This document shows positions 28,828 through 38,975 of a stretch of 64,000 nt of DNA, piece after piece (within the stretch, counting starts at the first letter, position 1; each line of letters opens with the position of its first letter). The stretch is from positions 676,549 through 740,548 of the forward strand of contig JAQMWT010000344.1 of NCBI GenBank assembly GCA_029834535.1, given 5' to 3'. Origin of the DNA: Chrysophaeum taylorii (taxonomy: Eukaryota; Sar; Pelagophyceae; Pelagomonadales; Pelagomonadaceae). Both the position numbers and the translations under genes were made by a program. The notes under the pieces were generated by a model. The model saw only the letters and a program-made list of their open reading frames with translations, searched no databases and was not told where the DNA came from.

Positions 28828-31800
28828 ATGGATTTGGGCAAGGCGTTGAGCGAGGCAGCGGCGCTGCGGGCGCAGGTGCCCGCGTGGGAGGGTCCGGGTC
28901 CGCGGGACGAGGATAGTGTGACGTGGTTCGGGTTGACGCAGACGGGCGAACTGTCGAACGGGATGCGGTACTACGTGAGGTCTAACAGCGAGCCGAGAGA
29001 TCGCGTCGAGTGCTCGGTGATCGTGCGCGCGGGGTCGATCGACGAGAGAGAAGATGAACGGGGGCTCGCGCACATGATCGAGCACCTCGCATTCCGGGGT
29101 CGCAAGGACGAATCTGGGAGCTGGGGCGTGATGCGAGAGCTCGAGAGTCGGGGCGTGAAGTTTGGGTCGCATCAAAACGCTTACACGTCGTTCGAGGAGA
29201 CGGTTTACTGGGTGCACGTGCCGTCGGACTTCGCGTCGCGGGCTATCGAGCTGCTGGCGGCGCTGGTGTTGGATGTGCGGCTGTCGGAGGCGGACGTCGA
29301 GGCGGAGCGGAAGATCGTCGTGGAGGAGTGGCGACAGGGCAAGGACTGGTCGCAGCGCGCGTCGGAGACGCACTTTCGGCGCATGTTCGCGGGCACGAAG
29401 TTTGCGTCGCGGCTCCCGATCGGGAGCCTCGAGGTGATCGAGAAGGCGCCCGCGTCGAGGCTCCGGAGTTTTTACGAGCGGTACTACGTGCCGGGGAACA
29501 TGGCCGCGTGCGTCGTGGGCGATTTAGTTTCGGAAGAAGCGGCGGGTTTGTTGGAGGGTTCCTTCGGAAGGTACGCGTCGGCGGCGCCCGCGCGCGCGTG
29601 GCCCCGGCCGAGCTCGGCGTACGAGCTCGGGTGTTTCTGGAATCGCGATAATAATAATAATAAGGTCGTCGTGTCGATCTTCGACGATTTCGAAGCGACG
29701 CAGACGACGTGTTCGGTCTCGACGGCGTTGCGGTGGCGGCCTCCGACGACGGTCGGGGTGTTCCGGGACTGGCTCGCCGACGACGTGTTCCATTTGATCC
29801 TGAACCGGCGGCTCCAGAAGCGGGCCCTCGAGCCGCGGCCGCCGTTCTCGTCGGCCTCGGCGGCGTTGGAGCGGCCGTTGGCGCTCTCGGCGGCGGCGGC
29901 GGCGACGGCGGCGGAGGAGAAGAGCAGCGGCGTGAGCCTCGCCTCTTTGACCGTGGAGCCGACGCGCAAGGCGATGGCCGCATCGGCGTTGCGCGAGGCC
30001 TGGCGGGAAGTCGAGCGGGCGCGGCGCTTTGGCTTTAGCGAGGCGGAGGTGGACGTCGCGCGAGTCGAGCTTTTGACCGAGCTGGTCGCGCAGTTCAAGG
30101 AGCGCGATCAGACCGATTCGGCGGTGATTTCGGACGAGTGCCGCGACCACTTTCTCCTCGGGATTCCGGTGATAGGTCCCGAGGCCGAGGTGAAGCTGAC
30201 GGCCAAGCTCCTCGACGACCTGACTTGTGTCGAGATCCAGCGTCGCGTCGACGCGCTCTACGCTCGGTCGGCGCGCAAGTTCGTCGGAATCACGAGACCG
30301 ACAAAAAATGGCGATGGCCTCTTGGGCCGCGTCTTTCGGCGGCGGCGATCGAGCTCGGAGGACCTCGACGACACGGAGGCCTTCGAGGCGGCACTTCTCC
30401 TCGAGATGGACGACGGGGAGGAGAAGGATTGTGAATCTCGAGGCTCGTCGGAAGAGACGACGCGCGCTTTCTTCTTCGAGCCCCGGTTCGAGCCGGGGGA
30501 GGTGTCGCGGCGGTCGGAGCAATCCCTCGTTGACCAGGCGGTCGACGGCGGCCCGGCGGTCGCTCTCGAACTCGAGCTGAACAACGGGATGCGCGTCGTC
30601 TTCGCGAGAACGAGGTTCCGCGACGACGAGATCGTCGGCCACGCCGTCGCGCCGGGAGGTCTCTCGGAAGTATTCTATTCCTCTCAAAAATATAATAAGA
30701 AGGCCTTCGTGGCGGCGCGTTCGGCCTCGACGCTCGCGCGGGAGTACGGGCTCTTCGGGGTCCCCAAGTCGGACGCGATCGACGCCCTCGGCGGCCGTCG
30801 GATTTCTGTGAACCCCGGCGTCGACGCCTATCGCCGCTTCGTCGACTGCGACTGCGCGAGCGACGACCTCGAGCGCATGCTGGCGATGCTGTCGCGCCTC
30901 TTCTGCGCCGACCTCTGCCGCGACCCGCGCCGCCTCGAGACATTTCTCGAGCTCGCGCGCGAGGGCGTCAAGCACGAACACCGCGACCCTAAATCGCGCT
31001 TCGTCGCCTGCTGCGACGAGACGAACGCGAACGGGCACGCCTACTTCGCGAGGGCCGACCTCGAGGACCTCGACGCCTTCGACGCCGACGCCACGGCCGA
31101 CTTTTTCGACGCGGCATTTGGCTCCGCACGGGGCTGGACCCTCGCCCTCGTCGGAGCCCTTCCCCGAGACGAGGCCCTTCTCGAGCGCCTCGCCGCAAAG
31201 TACCTCGCTTCTATCCCCGAGACGCGCCGCCCCGCCTTTCCCGCGCCCCTTCGCCAAAAAGACGCGACCCCTCTGGGGGTCTGTTTTCCCACGACCCCGC
31301 GACGCCGCGTCCTCCGATTCTCGCCCCACCGTGCCGCCCACGACGACGACCTCCTCGACGCCTGCTGCACGCGCCTCTCCTTCTCGGTCGTCGTCGACGG
31401 CTCGGGACGAGACGACGACGTCGACTCTTCGCCTCGCCGCCGCCTCGCCGAGCACCTCAGACTCGACCTCTGCTCCGCGCTCCTCGAGACGCGCCTCGTC
31501 GAGCGCCTTCGCCTCAACGAGTCAGCCGTCTACGACGTCTCCGCCCGAGTCTCCTTCGCTGCCGCGAACCCCCTCGCGACCGACGATACCCCCCTCTGCG
31601 GCGTCCTCAGCCTCGCCGCCTCCCACGACCCCCGAGACTCCAAGGTCTTCGTCCAGACCTGCCTCGCCGCGCTCCAAGACCTTTCGAACGACGGACCCAC
31701 GACCAGAGAGCTCGACGCCGTCCTCGAATGCGCGCGCAACGACCGCGAAGAGCACCTCAGACGAAATTCCTACTGGGCCTCCGCCTTGTCGCGGACATAC

Positions 31801-32088
31801 CTCGCACCGAGGTTCGACGGCACCCTCGCAGACACCTACCGGGAAACGGTCGAGATGCGCGACGCCGTCCACGCAGACCTCCGCGCCGATCCCGAAAAGG
31901 CGAAGCACACCCTCTCCAGGACCCTCCACCGCGCCGTCGACCCCAACGCGCGGACCATAGTCTCCCTGCTTCCCTCGAGGTCGCCCTTCCACCACCCCTT
32001 TCTTTTCGCCGCCGCCTCGGTGGCGGCGGCGGTCGTCGCCCTAGGTGCTGTCGTAGCCGCCCGATCCAAAACCCGCCTCACCCAGTGA
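28828..32088 (+). CDS. M16-family zinc metallopeptidase, PqqL-like, with C-terminal membrane anchor (1086 aa)
   Basis: Starts at the ATG at 28828. The N-terminal domain matches the bacterial PqqL/M16B type: LSNGMRYYVRSNSEPRDR, the inverted zinc motif HMIEH (82-86) in RGLAHMIEHLAFRG, NAYTSFEETVYWVHVPS, and the distal Glu region EAERKIVVEEWRQG. The second M16 half begins near residue 570 (LELNNGMRVVFARTRF) and lacks HxxEH, as is normal for the inactive partner domain. A variable poly-Ala stretch lies near residue 352. The last 35 residues hold one hydrophobic segment (FLFAAASVAAAVVALGAVVA) before a short basic tail, suggesting a tail-anchored protein with the peptidase in the cytosol. M16 enzymes degrade peptides in a closed chamber. 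Bacterial-type sequence in a nuclear gene suggests old transfer or an organelle origin. Intronless. Confidence 0.9.
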   Translation: MDLGKALSEAAALRAQVPAWEGPGPRDEDSVTWFGLTQTGELSNGMRYYVRSNSEPRDRVECSVIVRAGSIDEREDERGLAHMIEHLAFRGRKDESGSWGVMRELESRGVKFGSHQNAYTSFEETVYWVHVPSDFASRAIELLAALVLDVRLSEADVEAERKIVVEEWRQGKDWSQRASETHFRRMFAGTKFASRLPIGSLEVIEKAPASRLRSFYERYYVPGNMAACVVGDLVSEEAAGLLEGSFGRYASAAPARAWPRPSSAYELGCFWNRDNNNNKVVVSIFDDFEATQTTCSVSTALRWRPPTTVGVFRDWLADDVFHLILNRRLQKRALEPRPPFSSASAALERPLALSAAAAATAAEEKSSGVSLASLTVEPTRKAMAASALREAWREVERARRFGFSEAEVDVARVELLTELVAQFKERDQTDSAVISDECRDHFLLGIPVIGPEAEVKLTAKLLDDLTCVEIQRRVDALYARSARKFVGITRPTKNGDGLLGRVFRRRRSSSEDLDDTEAFEAALLLEMDDGEEKDCESRGSSEETTRAFFFEPRFEPGEVSRRSEQSLVDQAVDGGPAVALELELNNGMRVVFARTRFRDDEIVGHAVAPGGLSEVFYSSQKYNKKAFVAARSASTLAREYGLFGVPKSDAIDALGGRRISVNPGVDAYRRFVDCDCASDDLERMLAMLSRLFCADLCRDPRRLETFLELAREGVKHEHRDPKSRFVACCDETNANGHAYFARADLEDLDAFDADATADFFDAAFGSARGWTLALVGALPRDEALLERLAAKYLASIPETRRPAFPAPLRQKDATPLGVCFPTTPRRRVLRFSPHRAAHDDDLLDACCTRLSFSVVVDGSGRDDDVDSSPRRRLAEHLRLDLCSALLETRLVERLRLNESAVYDVSARVSFAAANPLATDDTPLCGVLSLAASHDPRDSKVFVQTCLAALQDLSNDGPTTRELDAVLECARNDREEHLRRNSYWASALSRTYLAPRFDGTLADTYRETVEMRDAVHADLRADPEKAKHTLSRTLHRAVDPNARTIVSLLPSRSPFHHPFLFAAASVAAAVVALGAVVAARSKTRLTQ

Positions 32089-32192
32089 TTTTTTTTTCCT
32101 TCAACTTTATTTTATTTCTTTGTTTATTAGTACTTTTTTTTTTTTATTGTTTATTTATGCTAATAAGTATTTGTTTGTTATTTGTTGGTGCG

Positions 32193-32611
32193 TCCGAGAC
32201 GGCCCTCCGAGACGGTCCTCCGAGACGGTCCTGACGGAGACGGTCCTCCGAGACGGTCCTGACGGAGACGGTCCTCCGAGACGGTCCTGACGGAGACGGT
32301 CCTCCGAGACGGCCCTCCGAGACGGTCCTCCGAGACGGTCCTGACGGAGACGGTCCGACGAGACGGTCCTGACGGAGACGGTCCGACGAGACGGTCCTGA
32401 CGGAGACGGTCCGACGAGACGGTCCGACGAGACGGTCCTCCGAGACGGTCCGACGAGACGGTCCGACGAGACGGTCCGACGAGACGGTCCGACGAGACGG
32501 TCCGACGAGACGGTCCGAGACGGTCCGAGACGGTCCGACGAGACGGTCCTCCGAGACGGTCCGAGACGGTCCGAGACGGCCCGAGACGGTCCGAGACGGT
32601 CCGAGACGGCC
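32193..32611. repeat. GAGACGG minisatellite (~420 bp)
   Basis: The stretch is built almost wholly of units of 10-14 bp sharing GAGACGG: CCGAGACGGT, CCGACGAGACGGT and CTGACGGAGACGGT. They appear in blocks: TCCTCCGAGACGG and CTGACGGAGACGG units to the left, TCCGACGAGACGG in the middle, TCCGAGACGG at the right. It lies 100 bp after the peptidase stop, next to T-rich sequence. It stays open in two minus-strand frames, but the products would be pure repeats, so I do not call a gene. Confidence 0.95.
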
Positions 32612-33229
32612 CTCGACTTTTTTTGCAGCAACCTCGCTCGACGACGCTACGTGGTGCTGGACGAAGAAATGGAAGCAGAAGGACACTCGCGTTCCAAACA
32701 ACTAAATAAACAAAACGCGGATCTCGGCGGCGATGGTGCAGCGAGGGCTACTACTGTCCGACGGCGCACGTCGGTCGCATTACAACATACACTTTCTTCT
32801 CATCCGGCCGAAGCTTACTTCGCGCCCCACACCCTTCCTGCTGCGGAGGGAAGGAAGACTACGTCAAAAGCTCGACTTCCCTACTACTGAGTAATAATTA
32901 ATTAACTTAGCACCCGTGGAGTGGAGTGTGTGTGTTTGTTTGTTTTAGAGTCCGCCACTGTCAGAGAAGCCTCCTGCGGAGTCGCGATGCCAACGGCGGC
33001 GGGAGCACATGGGTGGGTTTTTAGGAACAGAGTGGAGGAAGAAAGTTTGCTTTTAGAACAAGCGCTGTGGTCGTAACTGACGACGACAAGGACGAAACAG
33101 AGGTGCGTAGACGTGGGCCGGCCACAGCGCGGGTAAAACGGGTGGACCAAAAGAAAAGAAATGAAAAGACCGGCGCGGGGGTTGTTAAAAAAAAAAACAT
33201 TGTGGCGTTTAAAGAAGAGATGAGCGGCG
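32612..33229. other. Spacer without a supported gene
   Basis: 0.6 kb between the minisatellite and the 3' end of the pyruvate kinase gene. It has an A run near 33187-33198 and a GTGT run near 32928-32943. Short frames only. Confidence 0.6.
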
Positions 33230-34942
33230 CTAGACGCACTCTTCAGTCTCGGGAAAGCACAGGACTTCGGGCCACTCGCGAGGCCCGAGAGCCGGGACGA
33301 CGCGGATAACGTTGGCCGCGCCCGGCGTGCTAAAGGGTACGCCCGCAGTGATGACAGCGAGGTCGGTCGGCTGTTTGAGGTAGCCCGCGTTGGTGGCGAT
33401 GGCGATGGCATCGAAAAGGACGTCGTCGAATTCGTCTTCGGAATCGACCTGCATGACGCGCGAGTAGACACCCCAGACGAGCGAGAGAGATCGGGCCGTG
33501 GCGATCTGGGGCGTCAAGGCGAGGATGGGCGCCGTCGGGCGCCGATTCGCGGCGCGAAGGACCGTAGTGCCGCGCGTGGTGAATATGCACAGGCACTTGG
33601 CGGAGACGGTATCGACGACCTGACGCGCGGCGAGCGTGATGGCGTCGGTCGCCGTCTTCTCGGGGGTGACGAGGGCGAGGTTGTTGGTCTGCGCCTGGCG
33701 ATAGAGAGCGTCGGCCTCGACGCGCGAGATGACGCGGCGTTGCATCGTGACGGCCTCGATAGGGTACGAACCCGCGGCCGACTCGGCCGAGAGCATAACC
33801 GCGTCCGCGCCGTCGTATATCGCCGTCGCGATGTCGGAGCATTCGGCGCGGGTCGGGGTCGGGGAGTCGATCATCGACTCGAGCATTTGCGTCGCCACCA
33901 CGACGGGCTTGCCCTGGGTGCGGCACTCGGTGATGATGCGCTTCTGGATGATCGGAACGTCCTCGGGGGCCATCTCGACACCGAGGTCGCCGCGAGCTAC
34001 CATGATGCCATCGCACAACGCGATGATTTCTGCGAGCGAGGGATCCGCCACGGCGGCGGGCTTCTCGAGCTTGGCCATAACCTTGACGTTCTCGCTGACC
34101 TCGGACGACGGCGAATTCGCGACGACGAAGTCCCGGAGCTCGACGATGTCCTGCGGGCGCTGGACGAACGAGAGCGCGACCCAGTCGACGCCCAGGGTTA
34201 GCGCAAACGCCAAGTCCTTGCGGTCCTTCTCCGTCAGCGGCGAGATGGGGAGCACGACCGAGGGCGTATTGACGCCCTTACGGTTCGAGATCGTACCGGC
34301 GACCTCGACGGTCGTCTCGACGAACTCGTCGCCCGTGGCGATCACCGTCATCCGAAGCTTTCCGTCGTCCACCAGGAGCGTGTCGCCAACGCGGAGGGTC
34401 CCGATGATCTCGGGGTGCGGCAGCTGCACGCGGTCGGCGTCGCCCGGCTCGTCGTCCAGGTCAAACCGGAACTTCTGGCCCTTGGTCAACTTGGCCGAGT
34501 CCTTCTCGAACACCCCCACGCGCAACTTGGGGCCCTGAAGGTCGGCGAGCACAGCGATCGGCCGCTTGTACTTGTCCTCGACCTCACGGATCTTCTTTAC
34601 CAGCTCCGCCTTCTCCTCGTGTTTGCCGTGGCTAAAGTTCAGCCTGAACACGTCCACGCCCGCGAGAAACAACGCCTCGATCATTTCCAATGTCGACGAC
34701 GCCGGTCCCAACGTCGCGAGTTGCTTGGTCGCCTTGACCCATCGCTCGGGGGTCCCCGGCAACGAGTCGGGGACCTTAATGCTCGCCTCGGCAACTTCGG
34801 GGTTCGCGACCTCGAACACAGACGGCAACCGCCGACTGCTCGCGACGACGCCTGACAACACCGGCGCGACCGGCGGCGCGACGAAGCTCGTAACGCCCTT
34901 GATCGCGACCAACCACGCCGCGACGACCCACGCAACCATCAT
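33230..34942 (-). CDS. PYK: Pyruvate kinase, probably plastid-targeted (570 aa)
   Basis: Starts at the ATG at 34942. Family hallmarks: ATLGPASSTLEMIEALFLAG, DVFRLNFSHG, the ADLQGPKLRVG loop, MVARGDLGVEMAPEDVP and the signature TQMLESMIDSPTPTRAECSD. The reaction is phosphoenolpyruvate + ADP to pyruvate + ATP. The protein is ~75 residues longer than a bare enzyme at its N-terminus. It begins with a hydrophobic signal peptide (MMVAWVVAAWLVAIKGVTS) followed directly by FVAPP and a Ser/Arg-rich stretch. This is the signal-plus-transit-peptide layout with a Phe at the cleavage site that stramenopiles use for import into complex plastids. A plastid enzyme would feed fatty-acid and branched-chain amino-acid synthesis, which fits the dihydroxy-acid dehydratase further right. 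Targeting is inferred. Intronless. Confidence 0.95.
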   Translation of the reverse strand: MMVAWVVAAWLVAIKGVTSFVAPPVAPVLSGVVASSRRLPSVFEVANPEVAEASIKVPDSLPGTPERWVKATKQLATLGPASSTLEMIEALFLAGVDVFRLNFSHGKHEEKAELVKKIREVEDKYKRPIAVLADLQGPKLRVGVFEKDSAKLTKGQKFRFDLDDEPGDADRVQLPHPEIIGTLRVGDTLLVDDGKLRMTVIATGDEFVETTVEVAGTISNRKGVNTPSVVLPISPLTEKDRKDLAFALTLGVDWVALSFVQRPQDIVELRDFVVANSPSSEVSENVKVMAKLEKPAAVADPSLAEIIALCDGIMVARGDLGVEMAPEDVPIIQKRIITECRTQGKPVVVATQMLESMIDSPTPTRAECSDIATAIYDGADAVMLSAESAAGSYPIEAVTMQRRVISRVEADALYRQAQTNNLALVTPEKTATDAITLAARQVVDTVSAKCLCIFTTRGTTVLRAANRRPTAPILALTPQIATARSLSLVWGVYSRVMQVDSEDEFDDVLFDAIAIATNAGYLKQPTDLAVITAGVPFSTPGAANVIRVVPALGPREWPEVLCFPETEECV

Positions 34943-37154
34943 CTTGGATGTGGGGGCGACGACGGATTTCGCAACAACTGATATTGAATCTCTTTACTGC
35001 AACTTGGACCGTCATTGGCGAGCCAGTCTGGGGCTCTGACCGTTATTGTACCCGGAAAAAGTGCCGCTGAATCGTAGCCGTCGGCCATTCAAATCATCAT
35101 ACGTGGTGGGATGATTCGCCGAACGCCATCCATCCAGAAAAAAATGATGACGTGAAGACGACGACAGTACAGTACAGTCGTCGTCTTCTTCCTCGTCGTA
35201 AAAACTGCTGCTTCTTTGGTGTTGTTGTTGGAACCGGGCAGTAGTCAGGCGCCTCCTCACTAGTGAGGCGCTTCATGCCACGGCATCCGGCTCCTTTCTT
35301 TTGGGCCTTGTTGTTTGTCGTCCCCATCCTTTGCTGTCGAGGCGGATTTCTTGTACGACGACGTCAGCACTGATTTTTTCGAGGATGCGACGCATCGGCG
35401 AGGCAACCCCGGGGCGTTGGTGGAGTGACCCGGGAGGTGGGGGGTCGCGTGCTTGTTGCAGCAATTCCGGAGTTTCATTAATCGGGCACGTTGCTTGCGT
35501 AACTAGATCACTGCTGCTGCTGCTGACCTTGAGGCAAGCAAGAACGTACCGAACCTTCATTTTCTTTGGTGCTCTTATTGAGTACTTGATGCGGATGCTG
35601 GCACCGTAAAGAAGACTGCATCGCCCGAGGTGTCAACGAGTCCTAAAACCGCGGCGCAACGAGCCGCTTTTTCTCGTAGTGACCGTGCAACTTTTGCCAA
35701 ACAGAAGGCGCGCTGAAAAGATAAGGTGAACACCCGCCTCGCGATCAAACGCCTTTCGTAAGGACGAACTAGGATCTCGTACATTACCCTGAATGGCCCG
35801 CGTTTTGATTTTCGTGTCGCGACGTGTTTTCTTCTTCTTAGCTGTTTCGTGTTGATGCGGCTCGTCCCTCGTCGCCGCACATCACCAGCGGCGGATGATC
35901 AGCAGCAGCCGCTCGGTGTCGCCTATGGGCTCTATCAAGTCTTCGGACTCTAACTCCTCCTCGTGCGAATATCCCGCGTTCCATGCCGTGCTCGTCTCGA
36001 CTTTTGCGAGTAGTTGGCCTGATATCACTGCGGAATGGATGGATGTCGCGTAAGTTCCCCCCAATAAGACGCGGAGAACGCTAATAAGCGAATAGCCATG
36101 TGTTGGGAAATGTCACGTGAAAGTGAGTCCGATAACTTCGCCATTGATGAAAAAAACCTGTGGCAAGAAAGCACGCTATTCGCTTCCGTGTCAGAACAAA
36201 TGAAGCCACGTTCCGAAGGGCGAAAGAGACGACGGATCTCGCAAGAAACTACGGTCACGATTTAAGGCGCAAAAGAAAGGAAAGCCGCGCGCATCAGCTT
36301 GCCATTGTTGAAGTGCGCGAAGACTTTTTCACATTGTCAAAATCCACGTACGAGGCCAACAAATCACCGCGCACATTTCTCGTGCTAAGAGAGCGCCGTA
36401 TGGTGAGCTGGAGCGTGGTCTGCCAGTTGACTGCAGGTCCAAGCACGCTTTAGTGCCGTCGTCTGCCGAGTCGTAAACCCTCGCATTCCGAAATTGCATT
36501 CCTCGTCGTTTGGTCTTGACCACGGGTTCGTCTCTTTTCTAATCATCCCCTTGTTCTGTTTGGAGTAGGTGAACAGCCCCCCCCCGCGTGCGGGCTTCGC
36601 AGACCTCGCCGGAAGACAGTGAATTTTGTCAGAGACGCGGCCTCCTTCCGGGCTCGTGACGAAATTGCGGCGCCGCCGGCGCGACGAAGCACGCGACGCG
36701 CTCGGAATCTCCAACCGCGATACGATACAGAGTCCTACCGAGGGCAACCCGCGCCCCGTGCAACCATCAGTCGCCTAGGCGCAAGTATGATTGAATCCAC
36801 GGGAATCAAAAGGGTCTGTCTTTTGAAGGTCGAGACTCCTAAGAGGGGGGGTGTGGGGTAGCAGGGTCTGTCTTCAACAGCCGCCTAGCTTATTAATGTG
36901 TTCTTGGCTAATTCAACCAACGTCCTATATATATATGGCCTACTGAATGCAAACTGTGGTCCCTAGATTGGCTGGATGTCATCAGTTAGACCAAGCTGTC
37001 AATGCCCTTTTTTCAAGCCCTCCTACCGTGCATTACAGTCAGTCTGAGGATGGTGCCGAGCAAGAAAGGATCAGCCGCGCCGCCCCAGAAGGCGAGACGA
37101 ACGCGAGTTTTTGTCCAATTTTGAGACCGACGTTTGCTGTATTGAGCCTTGGTG
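34943..37154. other. Gene-poor spacer with possible degraded coding sequence
   Basis: 2.2 kb of lower GC. Short frames on both strands, none with a clear domain. The most coding-like piece is on the minus strand, 36064-35882 (GGTYATSIHSAVISGQLLAK and an acidic tail), with further coding-like scraps up to about 36540 in shifting frames. A near-palindrome (GACGACGACAGTACAGTAC...GTCGTCGTC) lies at 35157-35187. A CTG run is near 35511-35525. No RNA gene recognised. Confidence 0.45.
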
Positions 37155-38975
37155 ATGGGCGCCGGTGCGCTTACGTCGAACAAATTGTCGCACTTGCGAT
37201 CGCTACCTTACGATGATGCCGTGAAGATTATTGTACAGGCCGGTGTGAAGCAGGCGGACGCCGAGGTTGTGATCTCGCGGGTACAATCGCTGAGTTCGTC
37301 GCATGTCATCAACGGTGGCATCATCGCCTCACTAGTCGAGGGCTTGCCACCTGAGACGCAAGATGCACTGGTCGAGCTGACGCTGCGAACTCAAAGCCAG
37401 TCGACATTTACACCAGCTGTAACGTTGAGAAACGGGAAACACCCGTTGCCGTCGCCGACGGGAGCCGTCGTTCCCCAAGACTCGCGAGCTGTGTACCCCG
37501 ATGACAGGCCGCCAAGATCGGCGGCCGGGACAAACAACAGGCGCCACAACGAGCGTCGCCCGGCGCCCCGTAGCGCGCGCGTGGCCGCTGCCCCCAGACA
37601 AATGACGAGTGCGGCGGTGACGCCAACGCCGCAGGACTTGCTCGAATGGCATCAGCAGTCGTTGTCTCGCGATGAGTGGCTCATGCCTTGTGAGCACCAG
37701 CTCCCTACGCGCGTGATCAACAGCACGGCATTAAACTACGATACTCGCGGAAGTTCCTTGTCCGAAGCTTGCAACTTCGATAGCTTCGAGTGTCCCCCGC
37801 GCAAAGTAGTCGAAGAACCATCAATTGACGACGGCAATCAGCAATCGCTCGTTTATCCTGTGCAGGTGCCCGATTCTGACATGTTGCTCGAAACTACGAC
37901 GAAGCCGCGAATCATCGCCACATCGTCGACATCATCCTCTTGGGAAACGCGACCGCTCCCCGAACCGACAGAATCACACGCCGACTACCGCGTCTTACCT
38001 GGCCGATGGAAGACTGGTAAGCTTATTGGGTCTGGCAGCTTTGGCCAAGTTTTCCAGGGCTTGAACTTGGACACGGGGGCCATCATTGCCATCAAAACCA
38101 TGTTCCTGCCAAACTCGGCCGGAGGTGAAACGTCCATAAAGGAGCTCAAGCAAATGCGGACAGAGATCGAGCTCATGTCGACGCTCTCTCATCCCAACAT
38201 CGTGAGCTACCTTGGCGCGGAGGTTGACCAGGCGTCGTGCAAGTTGCACATTTTCCAAGAGTGGGTCCCGGGTGGCTCACTCTCGTCCGTTCTCAAGACG
38301 TTCGGCGGGACATTTGATGACGTTGTCACGCGCAAATATCTCGGAGACTGCCTGCGTGGCCTTGAGTACCTTCACAACCATCGAATCGCCCACCGCGACA
38401 TCAAAGGCGAGAACGTGCTCGTGTCCCACGACGGCGTCGCCAAGCTCGCCGACATGGGCGCATCAAAACGGGTCAGCCCAGACGGGACCATGAACGACAG
38501 CACGCAAGTTCGCGGGACGCCCTACTACATGTCCCCCGAACAGCTCAAGCAGGAGCGTGTCGGCCGCAAGGCAGATATCTGGGCACTCGGTGGCTTGGCG
38601 CTATTGATGGCCACGGGCGACCCCCCATGGAAGGTTCTCAAAATCAGTTCCCCCTACGCACTCATGCTCACCCAACTCGCGCATTGCAACAAGGATTGTG
38701 GGCCGCCACTCGAGAAATACGCGCTCTCTCCAGATATGCGCGATTTTCTCCAGGCGTGTTTCACATTCGACGCCCAAGCCCGGCCCTCGGCAACGGATCT
38801 TTCTCGACACAGATTCCTGGTCACGCCGTCCGACCCCCTCCCGTTGAGCGCCCCTCCAAGCGTTGCCGCGACTGTGCCTCGTGCAGGCTCAGCTTCGCGA
38901 CCAGCGAGAAGACAAAAAAACCCGATTGAGTCTCACGGTACCGATAGCGCTGGTGCGAGCCATCTCCCGTGTTGA
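37155..38975 (+). CDS. MAP3K/STE11-like serine/threonine protein kinase (606 aa)
   Basis: First ATG at 37155 (MGAGALTSNKLS). Residues 1-280 are low-complexity and basic/Pro-rich after a short helical start (KIIVQAGVKQADAEVVISRV). The kinase domain spans about 284-560: glycine loop GSGSFGQVF (292-300), AIK lysine K314, catalytic loop HRDIKGEN (413-420), metal-binding DMG (433-435) in place of DFG, activation segment RGTPYYMSPEQ and KADIWALGGLALLMATG. The order of motifs and the KGEN loop match the STE11/MEKK family, which phosphorylates MAP2Ks. All catalytic residues are present; the Phe-to-Met change in DFG is tolerated in some active kinases. The C-terminal 40 residues are disordered. It stands alone between two gene-poor regions. 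Confidence 0.88.
   Translation: MGAGALTSNKLSHLRSLPYDDAVKIIVQAGVKQADAEVVISRVQSLSSSHVINGGIIASLVEGLPPETQDALVELTLRTQSQSTFTPAVTLRNGKHPLPSPTGAVVPQDSRAVYPDDRPPRSAAGTNNRRHNERRPAPRSARVAAAPRQMTSAAVTPTPQDLLEWHQQSLSRDEWLMPCEHQLPTRVINSTALNYDTRGSSLSEACNFDSFECPPRKVVEEPSIDDGNQQSLVYPVQVPDSDMLLETTTKPRIIATSSTSSSWETRPLPEPTESHADYRVLPGRWKTGKLIGSGSFGQVFQGLNLDTGAIIAIKTMFLPNSAGGETSIKELKQMRTEIELMSTLSHPNIVSYLGAEVDQASCKLHIFQEWVPGGSLSSVLKTFGGTFDDVVTRKYLGDCLRGLEYLHNHRIAHRDIKGENVLVSHDGVAKLADMGASKRVSPDGTMNDSTQVRGTPYYMSPEQLKQERVGRKADIWALGGLALLMATGDPPWKVLKISSPYALMLTQLAHCNKDCGPPLEKYALSPDMRDFLQACFTFDAQARPSATDLSRHRFLVTPSDPLPLSAPPSVAATVPRAGSASRPARRQKNPIESHGTDSAGASHLPC

Noticed and set aside
29524-31455. 643-codon frame antisense to the M16 peptidase
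   Set aside because: No motif, biased composition; the sense strand carries the full peptidase.
32144-32701. Two overlapping minus-strand frames over the GAGACGG array
   Set aside because: They translate only the minisatellite (SRRTVS/DRLVGP repeats); openness follows from the repeat, not selection.
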